From the NCBI RefSeq assembly GCF_028640845.1, contig NC_080539.1, forward strand, positions 161,386,736-161,450,735: a DNA stretch of 64,000 nucleotides, written 5' to 3'. Made by a program: the position numbers and the translations under genes. The notes beneath the pieces are model-generated. The model was given only the letters and a program-made list of their open reading frames with translations. It was not told where the DNA came from and did not search any database. The stretch comes from Ahaetulla prasina (Eukaryota; Chordata; Lepidosauria; Squamata; Colubridae). This document shows positions 45,570-57,060 of the stretch, piece by piece; the stretch's first letter is position 1; every line of letters starts with the position of its first letter.

Positions 45570-45574
45570 AACAT

Positions 45575-45787
45575 CTGAATACTAAATACTAAAGAGACAA
45601 TCAACAAGCCAAAAAGGGAACCAAAGATCAAAACACCTCTCTGCAGATGAGCAGAGATTAACACCAAGATTAATATTAGACTAACAATCAAGAAGCAAAT
45701 AATGCCCTAATCAGCTAACATTAAACAGCCCAACCAAAGAACCATTAAGACCATTCTCACCATCACTGACAGAGCAAACTACTAGAA
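45575..45787 (+). pseudogene. Penelope-like element (part 2)
   Basis: Continues the frame with 'ILNTKETINKPKREPKIK' and 'AEINTKINIRLTIKKQIMP', the basic C-terminal tail of the Penelope ORF, broken by stops. It is cut by the hAT element at 45788. Confidence 0.75.
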
Positions 45788-46143
45788 CAGTGGTGTCAAA
45801 CTCAAGGCCCGGAGGCTGGATCTGGCTTGCTGGGTGCTTAGATATGGTCTGCGGGGCTGCCATGGAAACAGCAAAGGACTGGCCTATGGTGCTTCTGCCA
45901 GTGAAAAGGGAGCTCAGGAGGGCCACAGGCAGCTCTTGCGAGCTCCACTTTTGCTGGCAGAGGGTTGCAGGAGGCCATCACAGTCGAAAACGGAGCTCAG
46001 GAGCCTGTTTTCACTGGTAGAGCTCTCGGGCCACCACAGGCATCCCCAACACGAGTGATGTCAAGCTGTCCATGCCCACCCTGCCCACGAGGTCAAACAC
46101 AACCCTGATGCGGCCCTCAATGAAATCAGGTTTGACACCCCTG
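45788..46143. mobile_element. 356-bp hAT-type nonautonomous element, perfect TSD once nested MITE is removed
   Basis: Ends 'cagtggtgtcaaactc' and 'ggtttgacacccctg'. 'tactagaa' precedes it (45780-45787). The matching 'tactagaa' lies at 46437-46444, displaced by the younger MITE at 46147-46431. Same family as 43299-43667. Confidence 0.93.
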
Positions 46144-46146
46144 TAC

Positions 46147-46431
46147 CAGTGGTGAAATTCAGTTTGTTTTACTACTGGTTCTGTGGGCATGGCTTGGTGG
46201 GCGTGGCAGGGGAAGTATACTACAAAATCTCCATTCCCAACCCATTCCAGGGGAAGGATATTGCAAAATCTCCATTCCTAGCCCGCTCCTGAGGGAAGGA
46301 GATTGCAAAATCTCCATTCCCACTGCACTCTGGGGCCAGCCAGAGGTGGTATTTGCCCGTTCTCCGAAGTACTCAAAATTTCCGCTACCGGTTCTCCAGA
46401 ACCTGTCAGAACCTGCTGAATTTCATCCCTG
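46147..46431. mobile_element. 285-bp hAT-type MITE with perfect TSD
   Basis: Ends 'cagtggtgaaattcag' and 'ctgaatttcatccctg'. 'ccctgtac' flanks it on both sides (46139-46146 and 46432-46439), spanning the end of the older element. The interior has a repeated unit 'aaaatctccattccc' at about 46219, 46264 and 46306. Confidence 0.94.
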
Positions 46432-46439
46432 CCCTGTAC

Positions 46440-46575
46440 TAGAATATAAAATGAGAGCACATCCCACTCCCTGCTAGCATTGATGATGTTGCTTAGTTTG
46501 GATGATGAATTATCTTCAGGAAAACAACCAGGCTCAGTGAGCACTCATTTCAACCCTGAGCTACAAATATTCTCC
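46440..46575 (+). mobile_element. Penelope-like element 3' region (part 3)
   Basis: Reads 'aaaatgagagcacatccc', 'tttggatgatgaattatc', 'ggaaaacaaccaggctcag' and 'caaccctgagctacaaatatt', which I associate with the 3' end of squamate Penelope elements. Its colinearity with parts 1 and 2 supports a single invaded relic. Confidence 0.65.
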
Positions 46576-48792
46576 TCTGTCAAAAACAATTCTGAAAAAG
46601 GAAGACCTTCTGCCTCTATCTTTCAATAAATTCAGTGGCCAGAATCTTGTGTGATACTGGAGAGGGTGGAGGAGGATATTACTAACCATTCTTAGAACAA
46701 TTCATATTCCTCTATTAGCTAAAGAACAAGTAGGAAGACTGTAAAACTATTCCCTCAGCGTGGTATTTCCATCAGTGGTTCTCCCAGGTGATTCTTACTA
46801 CAGCTTTTACTGAATTTGGGGTTGAGTTCCAGATGTCTCCTTTTTTAAAATAATTCTTTAGCTTTCTGCCTTTGAGTTGCAGTCAGCCAGACTCTGCTTG
46901 AGATGCCTTTGGTGCAAGTACTGCCTGGGGTATTACTTTATGACTTCCTTTTTTGATGTGCCATCTCATTGCATGTCCTATCAAAATCAAACAAACAAAT
47001 GCATCTCGAAGAGGGGTCTCGGTGTCATGTTTGGAAAATCAGAGCGATAGGAACAGTCACCGATGTAGAACTCCACTCGTGGTACCACACTAATCAGAGC
47101 ATGGTCCCAGAGGACTCTGTTCATTTCTTCTCTTCTCAGTTCAGAAGGGAATAAAATGCTCACCTGCTGCTTATGCTCATCAGTGCCTTCCTGTCAGACA
47201 GCAGGGGGAAAAGAGGAAGTGAAGGAAGGAGACAGAATGTCAAAGTAAGATTCTGTTAATGCATAATCAGAGGCAAAATCCAGGTAGGGGTTTTGGTAAG
47301 ATCTGATTAAATCAGAATCTGTATTTATTAATATTCACCACCACCAATAATTGTACTTCAGAAAATGAACAGTGTCTGGAGGAAAGTTTCTTGGGTCTAG
47401 AAACATCTGTGAAATAACTTATCTGCAACAAATAATGGTTAAATACTTTTATAAATCAATCAATTTATTGATGGTCCAAGACCAAACATAACTAAAGATC
47501 AGCATACAGTACCATAGTTATAAAAGACAATTTAAAAAATTGCAAGAAAATCTTAAAGTATTTAGCAGGTGGAAGGTAATACTATTGAGAAGGAACCAGG
47601 TGGTATCATATACAAATATGTATATACCACAGATGCATGCATTTGTGTGTGTCCTTTATTGCTTGATCAAGATGAAAGATGAGCGAGGAAGTATAAACTC
47701 TGACACTGGAGATCAATATTTCCTTTCTTGCTTCTTCATTATCCACCTAGAAATCCCCGCAAAGGGGTATAATAGAGTAGGACAAACCTAGAGATTCACT
47801 GGATCTTGAGCTCTTCCAGATTCTGAATAAACTTAAATAAACTTTGCTTCAGTGCATTCCAGATTTTGGATCTGCCAAAGCCTTGTGTTTTCAAACCAGT
47901 CTTTCAAAAGACTACTTAGTAATGGTTAGTAGATTTTAAATTTATGCCATAGATTAAGTATTAATTGCCTCTGGGAATTAACTCCATTGAAGATAGGGAA
48001 AAATCTGGCTTGGAGGCCACATATGGCTCACCAGTATCTCTCTATGGCTTCCTGAGTTGGTCCTTTCTTGCATTGTTTGGAGCTTGGAAGACAATTTAAG
48101 AAATAAATTTGGATCTTAAAACTTTTAGAATTCAAGAGATTCATTTCACCCTTTAACATTTCCATTCTCTATCTCAAAACAGGTCCAGGCTCCACCTGTT
48201 TTGGATGGTGACCCTTGACATGCTATGTTAAATTCATGCAGCTCTTCATCCAATGAATGAATGCTTTGGAGCTTAGTCTTAGACGTTGCCGCATCCATGT
48301 AAGAAACTGTGAAAGAACACGTAAATGTCTCAGTTCTTCAAGGTCACTTGGGCATAGCTCATTGCATCGATCTGCATACTATGTACAAGCCATGATTATA
48401 TAAGCACGATGTCATCCCTGTGCCACAAACTCAGGAAGAATCATTTACAATTAACCAACCATGTGAAATGCTGACAAAGATAAATGGCTAAACCTATCTA
48501 TAGAGGAGATTGAGCTGCTACGGAAATACAAAAACTCACTTATGCATTTGTTTCATCCCTTTCTTTTGAGGCTGAATACTTCCCAAATTAAGGATAAACT
48601 AGATAGATGAAACAATTAGCTGATTATTCTCAATTCCTGCAATTATGAGTTGCAAAAATATTCTAATTGGAAATATGCAAAAAAGACTTATTCTGGCCCA
48701 GCTCAAGACATTGTTTTCTGTAGTAGAGCAGCAAATATCTTTCTCACCTCCAATGAAAATATGCATAACTCATCTAATTTTAGTCTTTGAGG
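46576..48792. other. Long single-copy stretch, no gene seen
   Basis: About 2.2 kb with no recognised repeat and only short frames. The piece at 47455-47600 could be an old repeat but I cannot name it. Confidence 0.45.
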
Positions 48793-49033
48793 CAGGGGTG
48801 AAATTCACATTTTTTTCCTACCAGTTCCATGGGCATGGCTTGGTGGGTATGGCAGGGGAAGGATACTGCAATATCCCCATTCCCACCCCTTCCAGGGGAA
48901 GGATACTGCAAAATCCCCATTCCCATCCCATTCTGGAGCCAGCCAGAGGTGTATTTGCCAGTTCTCTGAACTACTCAAAATTTCCACTACCAGTTCTCCA
49001 AAACCTGTCAGAACCTGCTGGATTTCACCCCTG
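48793..49033. mobile_element. 241-bp hAT-type MITE (same family as 46147-46431)
   Basis: Ends 'caggggtgaaattca' and 'ggatttcacccctg'. Flanks 'ctttgagg' and 'ctttgaag' match at 7 of 8. Internal 'caggggaaggatactgcaa' occurs twice. Confidence 0.93.
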
Positions 49034-49764
49034 CTTTGAAGGATATAATCCCATAATCCCATTTACTTCCTGAGCCATCAAAGTATGAGTAGAAAAATTA
49101 AAATAGGTCACCAAAGAACAGTTGTCTCAACCTTTATTATGGTAGGACTCAGTCCAAGAATCCCGACTCTCTTTCAATCAGGTGATCATAGAGGACCACA
49201 TACTTTTGATTGATCACTTCATCTGGTCTTCTGAAGTGTATGCAGATATTCTATAACACATCCATGCTGGTTGAGTTTGACATTTAAAAATGGATAACAG
49301 CCAATGGATCTTTTTGTAATTAATTTTTCATTAAAGAATTGGACGAAAACTCAACTCAATCTAGTGCTGCTCAATTTTATATTCCAGTATGGTGTCCATT
49401 GCAGGAAAAACTGTTTAGGTCAATTATCAAAAGCATCCACAGGAGGAGATCTAATATTTATGGTTTCTGCTTTTTTTTTTAAAGCAAGAAATAAATTTCA
49501 GCATTTGAATGGCAGGAACTGGCAGAGACCTCACATAGCCATGAGTTTTTAGAAACAAAAGCATAATGGTTACTGCTGGCAAACCAACATTCCAAAACAT
49601 TCTTCTGGGGTCCATGCAAGAACACCATAAGGATAATTATTATAGCTCTGGAATGAATCTGTCATTGGCGTAAGCATGGGGCTATGGCAGCTATCCATGG
49701 CTCCAATACATTGGGGAAATGCCATCCCACAAAAAATACCATAAACTGCAAAGAGAGATGAGAG
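49034..49764. other. Single-copy stretch, no gene seen
   Basis: Nothing recognised. Confidence 0.4.
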
Positions 49765-49952
49765 ATGATGAGAGGAGAGAGAGAGAGAGGGAGAGAGAGA
49801 GGGGGAGGGAGGGAGAGAGAGAGAGGGAGGGGGAGAGAGAGAGAGAGGGGGAGGGAGGGAGAGAGAGAGAGGGAGGGGGAGAGAGGAAGAGATAGAGACA
49901 GAGGGAGTGGGGGAGAGAGGGAGGGAAGGAGAGGGAGAGAGAGAGAGAGAGG
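49765..49952. repeat. GA/GGGA purine-rich simple repeat
   Basis: Nearly 190 bases of G and A, with a ~65-bp pattern repeated (gagggggagggagg blocks near 49798 and 49848). The frame rich in Arg, Glu and Gly is an artefact. Confidence 0.95.
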
Positions 49953-50095
49953 TGTTTTATTCTAGCACGCTAATCTTTGATATATAACAAATCAGCAGAG
50001 AACTAAATGCAATCAACAATATATTACATTGATTGAAAGTGCTGAGAACATAATATCGAAAGATTGCTGTATATTGTGATTTTATGATACAGCAC
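49953..50095. repeat. 143-bp unidentified dispersed repeat, copy 1
   Basis: Starts 'tgttttattctagcacgc' and ends 'ttttatgatacagcac'. The copy at 58923-59065 has the same length and about four differences. Both copies follow directly after a GA-rich purine repeat. Function and family unknown. Confidence 0.85.
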
Positions 50096-50636
50096 AGATT
50101 GCCTGTACAAACACAGAAAGGTTAATGTAATTGCTTTGCAGCTTCACCTTCAGTGATGAAGGCAACCATAGCTTTGCTCTACACATGCATCACTGAAAAC
50201 TACGACACGTGTAACCTTTGCCCATTCCAACTGCTCATTAACAGAGAAGATGCACACAGATTTTTTTTTTTTACATAGAAGTAATCACATCATGTACAGC
50301 TTCTTTCAAATTGTCGACGAACGGTGACAGTACCAGAAACTTCTAAAAGATAGATATTATCTTACAAGATCATATGCATTTATGCAGAAATAATTAGGAG
50401 TGACATCTTTCTAAACCTTAATGTTTAGAGTAGGTAGTGATTTTCAGTGTTTTCTTAGGAAGTTAAATGAGTCTAACTTTATATATTATTTATTGAAGTA
50501 ATTAATTTAATCAATGAAATCATGAATTTTAAACAATCTGCGTTTATTGACAGATATTTTATTTTCTATCCATTGTGTCCTCTTTCACTTTCTTCATTGT
50601 TTTTCTTCATTGTTGTACCTTGATGAATGTATCTTT
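50096..50636. other. Single-copy stretch, no gene seen
   Basis: Nothing recognised. Confidence 0.4.
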
Positions 50637-50733
50637 TCTTTTATGTACACTGAGAGCATATGCACCGAGACAAATTCCTTGTGTGCCCAATCACACTTGG
50701 CCAATAAAAATTCTATTCTATTCTATTCTTTTT
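50637..50733 (+). mobile_element. Snake CR1/L3-type LINE extreme 3' end with (ATTCT)n tail
   Basis: 'tgtacactgagagcatatgca', 'caaattccttgtgtgccc' and 'cacttggccaataaaaattct', then ATTCT units. This is the LINE tail linked to AATAG microsatellites in snakes. An antisense, longer copy is at 59382-59804. Confidence 0.88.
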
Positions 50734-51454
50734 ACATAGTCATTCATTTTGTTCCTTCGATGTTTTAAAATGGCTACAAAATAAAAAGAAATGAAAATAT
50801 AAGAGGCAGAAAGAAGATCTTTATCCTTTCACAGAACATGCATCGGTAACGACCATCTTGAAATGCCTATCAGTAGCTAATGTAATGTCAGCAGATGTCT
50901 GGAAAGATGTCTGGAAAGCTAACCAGGATCAGGCCTGGTGAGAATTTTAATGGAAGACTAATGAGGAATCTCTGGACTAATGTAGGCTAGATGGGGAAGT
51001 CAACAACACCCTTCAAAAAGGCAAAAGCCAGTCACATTGATAGACTTACCTTTCATAGCTGCAGGTCTATGTAATTACCAGGAATCAAAGTTGACTCAAT
51101 TTTTTCCCCCTGACTTTAAATAACCATAGTACCATGCTTGGAAACTATGAGGAAGATATTACTAAACTCAGAAACCTCAATGGGATATCTTTTCTTTATC
51201 TTTGTGATTATCCTCGGAACACATTAAATTTGCTGACTAGCAGGAGCTCCATAACAAACCAGACTTGGTTAACAATTCCAGCAACAGTCGATCACTGGAA
51301 AAACCCAAGAGACTGCATATTTTTTAGCAGAAGTCTGGGAAAAACAACCATCAAAAGCCATTGCTACTTATTGCTTGACTGATGTAGCCTTGCACATTGC
51401 AACCGAGTAGTGATGCAGAACAGGTGGGATTGCAATGACATAATTATGTGAATA
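50734..51454. other. Single-copy stretch, no gene seen
   Basis: A frame at 51134-51382 has no known motif. The right end holds the target duplication of the Sauria SINE. Confidence 0.4.
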
Positions 51455-51804
51455 ATTATAAATAATAATGTGGTGGCTCAGTGGCTAAGATGTTGAGCTT
51501 GTCAACAGTTCAGCGGTTCGACTCCTTAGTGCCGTGTAATGGGGTGAGCTCCCATTACTTGTCCCAGCTTCTGCCAACCTAGCAATTCGAAAGCATGTAA
51601 AAAATGCAAGTAGAAAAATAGGGACCGCCTTTGGTGAGAAAGTAACAGTGTTCTGTGCACCTTTGGCATTTAGTTATGCCAGCCACATGACCATGGAGAT
51701 GTCTTCAGACAGTGCTGGCTCTTCGGCTTTGAAACAGAGATGAGCACTGCCCCCTAGAGTCAGGAATGACTAGCACATATGTGTGAGGGGAACCTTTACC
51801 TTTT
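51455..51804 (+). mobile_element. Full-length Sauria-type SINE with 14-bp TSD
   Basis: The tRNA-like head has 'tggctcagtggctaag' (A box) and 'ggttcgactcc' (B box). The centre has 'gtagaaaaatagggacc', and the BovB-like tail reads 'gcactgccccctagagtc' and 'gaggggaacctttacct'. 'taattatgtgaata' is repeated exactly at 51441-51454 and 51805-51818. About 14 AT-rich bases lie between the left repeat and the recognisable head. Confidence 0.95.
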
Positions 51805-51904
51805 TAATTATGTGAATATAGTGATTCTGAAATTTTTTAGCCGTTTGTCATCATCTCAAATATCAGTGACCAACACTGACCCCCAGGTTGTGGATGATTA
51901 GTAA

Positions 51905-53960
51905 TGTTTCTTTTTCCCCCCCAAGTTTTTATTGACTTTTTAGTCCCCCCCCACTACACACATGCACAATTCATGAACAGAGTATTGCCATATCATATCT
52001 CATACAATTCAATATATTCAAATATATTTTACTTAGTTACGATTTTTGCCAAAATATTCTTTTTTCATAGTTTTTTTATTCATTTCCTAATATTTCCTTG
52101 CTCATTTTATTAAATCACATCTTTCGCCCTCAAGTTCTAATTTCTCCATTTTTATTCATATTCATTCTCTTTCATTCTTTTTTTTTCTATTTCAATTTTT
52201 ATCCTAATATATTCAAATATATTCAGAGTTGTCTTTCCTCCATTTCCTTTTCACAGCAATCCTTTCTTCTCCTTTCACTCCTTTCCCTCCCTCCTTTCTT
52301 CATCCCTCCTTTCTCCTCTCCTCTCCTACTCCTTCTCTACTTCCCTTCCCTTTCTCCTCCTCCACCCTACTTCCTCCCTATCTAACCTTCTCTCCTACTG
52401 TTATTTCCCCTACCTCTCCTCTTCCCTTTCTTCTTTCTCTCTCCATCCTTCTCCGTTTCCACCTCTCTCCTTCTTCTTATCTCTCTCCATTGCTGTATTT
52501 ATTTTCAATATTTCTAGTGTCCAGACAACCCCGATTTTCTCATTTATTATACATATTTTTCAAACCTCCCCTCCTCTATTTTAAACATTAACATTGTCTT
52601 CATCTTATTCCATTTATATCATACAGTCAATTAATGCAACTTTCCACCTCTTATTTTCTTAACATTTCTGTTCACAGTTCAGTACTTATTATTTACTTTC
52701 AGTAGTGTACATCATTTACTAATATTTCAATTTTATTCCCTTTTACATCTTAATTTCAATCATTTTCATTTATAAACCATACTATCTTTTAAATCTTTTT
52801 AAAAAATTCTTTCCCTCTCTCCTTTTCCCCCCCACTATCAATCCCAATATGATCATTTATATTATCCTCACTGATTTTTTTTTTCAAATATTTTTTGAAA
52901 AAATTTGATTTTTTTTTCAGCATTATAGCTCATAATTTCCTCATCCTCTCTTTTTTTATTTTTAAGTCACAGTTCTGCTTGTTTATTCCCATTAATGGAT
53001 TCTCACACCATCTGAAGCATCTCCCATAATTCCTCCCAATTCTCCATATTTTTGATATGAGGAGAAAAACTTTTTAGATTTGTTTATCTTATATATAGTC
53101 CAAATTCAAATTTGTTACTTTGACTTAATCCAAATTCAAGTCCATATAGTATTTCTTTTCTTCTTTGTCTCTGAAAATGTCCAATTCAAATGTACTTTTA
53201 AGTTGTTCCAGTTAAAGTCTTTGTCGGTTCCACTTCCCTTTTTTTACAAACTCATGACAGCTGTATAAACAAAGCCACCTCCTGACTTTCCCATGTTGAC
53301 TAAATGATGCAATACTTTCTTTCCTCCAGCAGATGTCTCTCTCCAATTCACAAATGCTTCAGCAACAAAATGTCACTTGTTAATCCACAAAGTTAATTAC
53401 TTCCTGTCTTAATCCTTTTGTTAGCAAACAATGTTTTCCTTCAATTTTCTGTCCCTTTTAGTATTTTGGTTTCTTCCAAAGCCAGTTTTAAATTCAGATG
53501 GAAAGGTTCCTTTTGGGGGCTTTAATTACAAAGTTCAACTTTACTTTTTGCTTTCTTCTATTTTTGTTTTCACATGCCAATTAGCCACTAGTTTCAAATT
53601 GAAGACTTCTTTTAAGCTTTGATAAGTTTTCTTCTTACCTATGAGTTGGCAAATCACTCATCCAGTAACAATACTCCATTCAATCATTGTTCCTGCTCAG
53701 ATCTCTTTGTGTGGCCACCCCAGCTTGTGACAGCTCTAATGGCTGTCTTCCCGTGCTGTTGAGTCAAAGGCTAATGTCAGCGCTCCAGGGAATTTGCCAC
53801 TTCCCTGTTCACACCGATCTGTGCCTCTCTTCTTCATTGTCTCTACAAGACAGCTATGGTCCATAAAGGACCCCCAAATGGCTGGGATATTGGCGTTTCC
53901 TCCGGAGCCCTGGGGAACCACTGTCCCACAGTGACGTTTGGCATGCCCCTCCTGATTAGT
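51905..53960 (-). mobile_element. Pyrimidine-rich block, possibly L1-derived, antisense
   Basis: Begins 'aagtttttattgactttttag', like the reverse of a LINE tail, and holds a C/T-rich tract (52230-52500) that mirrors the purine tract in the L1 3'UTR at 13210-13370. The right end (53690-53950) is GC-richer, like a 5'UTR. No L1 protein motif is seen, so the call is tentative; it may be a nonautonomous derivative or plain low-complexity DNA. Confidence 0.4.
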
Positions 53961-54567
53961 AACATTTCCAACACTTACACTGAAGGGCAGACATAAACCA
54001 AGATATAACTTTACTCTGATGCTGACACCAAGCCAATATACTGTTTTTTTAGTGATTAAATGATAACTCTAGGTTGTTGTTTTTTTTTTTGCCTATGTTA
54101 AAAGCAATCATTGGTGATGATGGCTTAAATGTCACTATCATCAAATGGGAAGATTTTGCATAAAAACAAATAAGACAGCTTGTGTATGAAATACTGTACC
54201 AAGGACAGTTCATTAATCCCCAAGCCTGTCATTCTTAAAATATGGTGCAAAAATGTAAAAGGATAAGGCTATGCTTGGAATTGTGGGGAATATGATTGCT
54301 AAGCATAAATGTCTGGCCCCACCTGTGACATGAAAGCTAATACTATGTTGGAACCTAAGCAAGGTTTCTGAGCCATTTCTTCCCAGCTTGTATGCTTCAG
54401 AATGCAATCAAGACTTGATTTTGTCATGTGGCTACCCCAGGAAAAAGTCTTTAGGAATATATTCAGACTCCCATCCTTCTGCCACTTGCAGAGAAACACT
54501 AAAGTCCATGATTTTTTGCCTGATGGAGCCTTTTGGCACAAACAGTAATGTATGGAATAAACATATG
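53961..54567. other. Single-copy stretch, no gene seen
   Basis: Short frames on both strands near 54213-54588 have no recognised family. Confidence 0.4.
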
Positions 54568-55624
54568 TGTTGTGACTCTGGCCCCTGAGCCTGTCCTCAT
54601 GGAGAAGGATAACTCTGAGAGTGATGGGGAGGAGCCGACAAGGCCTCCAGGACCCTCCTCTCTGGCCCCAGATTCCAACTGCAGGCCAGGAGGAGGAGAT
54701 GACAAGGCCTCCCTCTCCCGGACCCTCCTCCTCCCTGGCAATGCCTCAGGTTCCAGCTGCTGAAGATCAATCCTGGATTGACCCGAGGCAGCGACAAAAA
54801 GATAAGCATGCGCAGCAAAGGAAGAGGTGTGGCAGGCCCAGAGATTGCTGAGTCAGTGAGCCACACTCCACAGGGGATAAAAGCAGGTGGAGTTGCCATC
54901 TGGCCCTTGTGACAGACAAAAAGCTACCAAGTGTGAACTGCAGATTGGTCGTTTGGGAGTTAAAAGGCCTGGACTGTGCAAAGGATTTTTCTGTGAGCTC
55001 TTGGCAACAGATTTTAATAACAACAACAACAACAGAGTTGGAAGGGATCTTGGAGATCTTCTAGTCCAACCCACTGCCCAGGCAGGAAACCTTACACCAT
55101 TTCAGACAAATGGTTATCCAACATTTTCTTAAAAATTTCCAGTGTTGGAGCATTTACAACTTCTGCAGGCAAGTTGTTTCACTGATTAATTGTTCTAACT
55201 GTCAGGAAATTTCTCCTTAGTTCTAAGTTGCTTCTTTCCTTGATCAGTTTCCACCCATTGCTTCTTGTTCTCTAGGGAGAACAGCCCGACTCCCTCTTCT
55301 TTGTGGCAACCCCTGAGATATTGAAACACTGCTATCATGTCTCCCTTAGTCCTTCTTTTCATTAAACTGGACATACCCAGTTCCTGCAACCGTTCTTCAT
55401 ATGTTTTAGCCTCCAGTCCCCTAATCATCTTTGTTGCTCTTCTCTTTTGGACACGTGGGCTTCTGTCTCTGTAAGAGATAAGGAACTCGGAACTTGGCAG
55501 GCCTTTGCACTGTCACTGCCAAGTCTGTCATCCACTACAGAGAGTCAGGTCTGTTGTAAATATAAAGGACTGTGGGACACGCGTCTCTGCGTCTTCTCTG
55601 TGAGGTGGGGAGGGGGACAGAACA
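54568..55624 (+). mobile_element. Solo LTR (probably Gypsy-type) with 5-bp TSD, split by a CR1
   Basis: Begins 'tgttgtgactctgg' and ends 'gggggacagaaca', with 'atatg' on both sides (54563-54567 and 55625-55629). A 5-bp duplication fits Gypsy or retroviral-type integrases. No gag/pol beside it. Without the CR1 (about 55016-55445) the LTR is ~630 bp. 'ggggataaaagcagg' near 54875 may be its TATA region. The 5' part holds a Glu/Pro/Ser-rich open frame. Confidence 0.88.
55016..55445 (-). mobile_element. CR1 LINE 3' part inside the LTR
   Basis: (AAC)n at the left, then 'agagttggaagggatcttgg' and the antisense CR1 C-terminus ('[20 protein letters not shown]', '[18 protein letters not shown]'). Truncated at 'gttgctcttctct', where LTR sequence resumes. 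Confidence 0.92.
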
Positions 55625-55644
55625 ATATGACTCAAACAAGCCCT

Positions 55645-55880
55645 GCATAATAGCAATAGCACTTAGACTTATATACCACTTCGTAGTGCTTTACAGCTCC
55701 TCTCTAAGCGGTTTACAGAGTCCGCATATGGCCCCCAACAATCTGGGTCCTCATTTTACCCACCTCAGAAGGATGGGAGGCTGAATCAACCTTGAGTTGG
55801 TCAGGGTCAAACTTCTGGCAATCAACAGAATTAGCCTACAATGCTGCATTCTAACCACTGCACCACTATGGCTCCTTAAT
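55645..55880 (-). mobile_element. tRNA-derived SINE, antisense
   Basis: 'aatagcaatagcacttagac', 'ttgtagcg'-like stem, 'ggcccccaacaatctgggtcc', 'cagaaggatgggaggctgaa' and head 'cattctaaccactgcacc'. Same family as 41758-42002. Confidence 0.9.
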
Positions 55881-56889
55881 GATGATAATGATATTCCAGC
55901 AACTTTATTAACTAGTTCGGAACCTGCTTACTCCTCTGCGTTATCTCCTTACTATGAAAGGGTTTCTTCTGCTGGGCTGGCTGCTTTATTTAGGGAAAAG
56001 AACAAATCAGATTAAGTTGTGGGCTGACCGACAGGTAGTGGAGAAAGAAAACACAGAAGCATAGAGGAATGCATTACTTTGCAGAAGACATCAACCCTGA
56101 TAAATTCACACAAATCTTTTTTTTAAGATTTAGGCTAATTTAGAAGACAGCGTGGCTGAAAGACAGTGTGTGTGTGTAAATCTTAGATTTAATTTATTTA
56201 CCACAGTTTCCAGTTACAGCTACAGTGTACATTTTGAGAAAACAAAAAACTGGCACTCAAAGGCTGTTTATATCAATTTTCCTCGCTGAACCTAATCAAT
56301 AATGGATTTAATTTAACAAAGACTCATTCAGAGTTGATATCCTTCTCTCCGTCTGTCCTTGTCCTGATCCCATGTAATTCTTTTTTCTTGAGAATTCTTC
56401 TACTATTAAGGATTAGGAAGAAATGGGTGCTGTATCCATGAAAATAACAGAACTATAGAAAACTGAATCTCAGAATCTGAAGTTACTAAAGGGCTACTAT
56501 ATTTTCTTGGAGACCAACGCAAAACCCTCCCTTGTGATTTGACCAAGTGACGATCATGTTTCTTCCACAGAATGTGACTTTCATTTTGTAATAGTGGTGT
56601 TTTGGATTCAGCAAAGAGGGTTCACTGAGATGAATCTGCCTTGTTTGTACTCTACATCACCATGGAGTAAAACGCTTCCATGAGGCACTTTGATGTATGA
56701 AGACAAAGCAGTCTGCCTCCATAAATTGAGGCTTCTCATTAAGATGGATAGACCACAGTCCGCACACATTTTACTGAGGAATCCATTTTGTATTTTTAAT
56801 CAGCTGTGGGCACATATCCCCTTTGCTTTGTGAGCTGTGCTGGATGCCACCCGGTTTCCAGGGGTAATTTAAAATGGTGGCTATCGCCT
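55881..56889. other. Single-copy stretch, no gene seen
   Basis: Nothing recognised. Even composition; possibly unique intronic or intergenic DNA. Confidence 0.4.
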
Positions 56890-57060
56890 CTTCAGCTCTT
56901 GATGATATAGGGCCCAACTACTTGAGGAACAGTCTGTCTCTATGTTTCAGTTTATGGCCTCTGGAACGCTGTCCCCCACCCTGCTCCCAGCCTGTTGATT
57001 TTTCATAAATTGCCGAAAACTGGGCTGTTCTTTCAGGCCTTGGATTTGGACAGGTAATGG
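56890..57060 (+). mobile_element. Decayed L2-like LINE C-terminus
   Basis: The frame at about 56958 reads 'GLWNAVPHPAPSLLIFHKL' then 'KTGLFFQAL', an eroded version of the LWN-LPP...KT-LF signature of the other L2-like copies. No tail preserved. Confidence 0.55.

Noticed and set aside
49765..49965. Arg/Glu/Gly-rich frame
   Set aside because: Translation of the GA/GGGA purine repeat.
54533..54899. Pro/Ser/Gly-rich frames on both strands
   Set aside because: They belong to the 5' half of a solo LTR. Noted as a curiosity in findings but not called as a gene.
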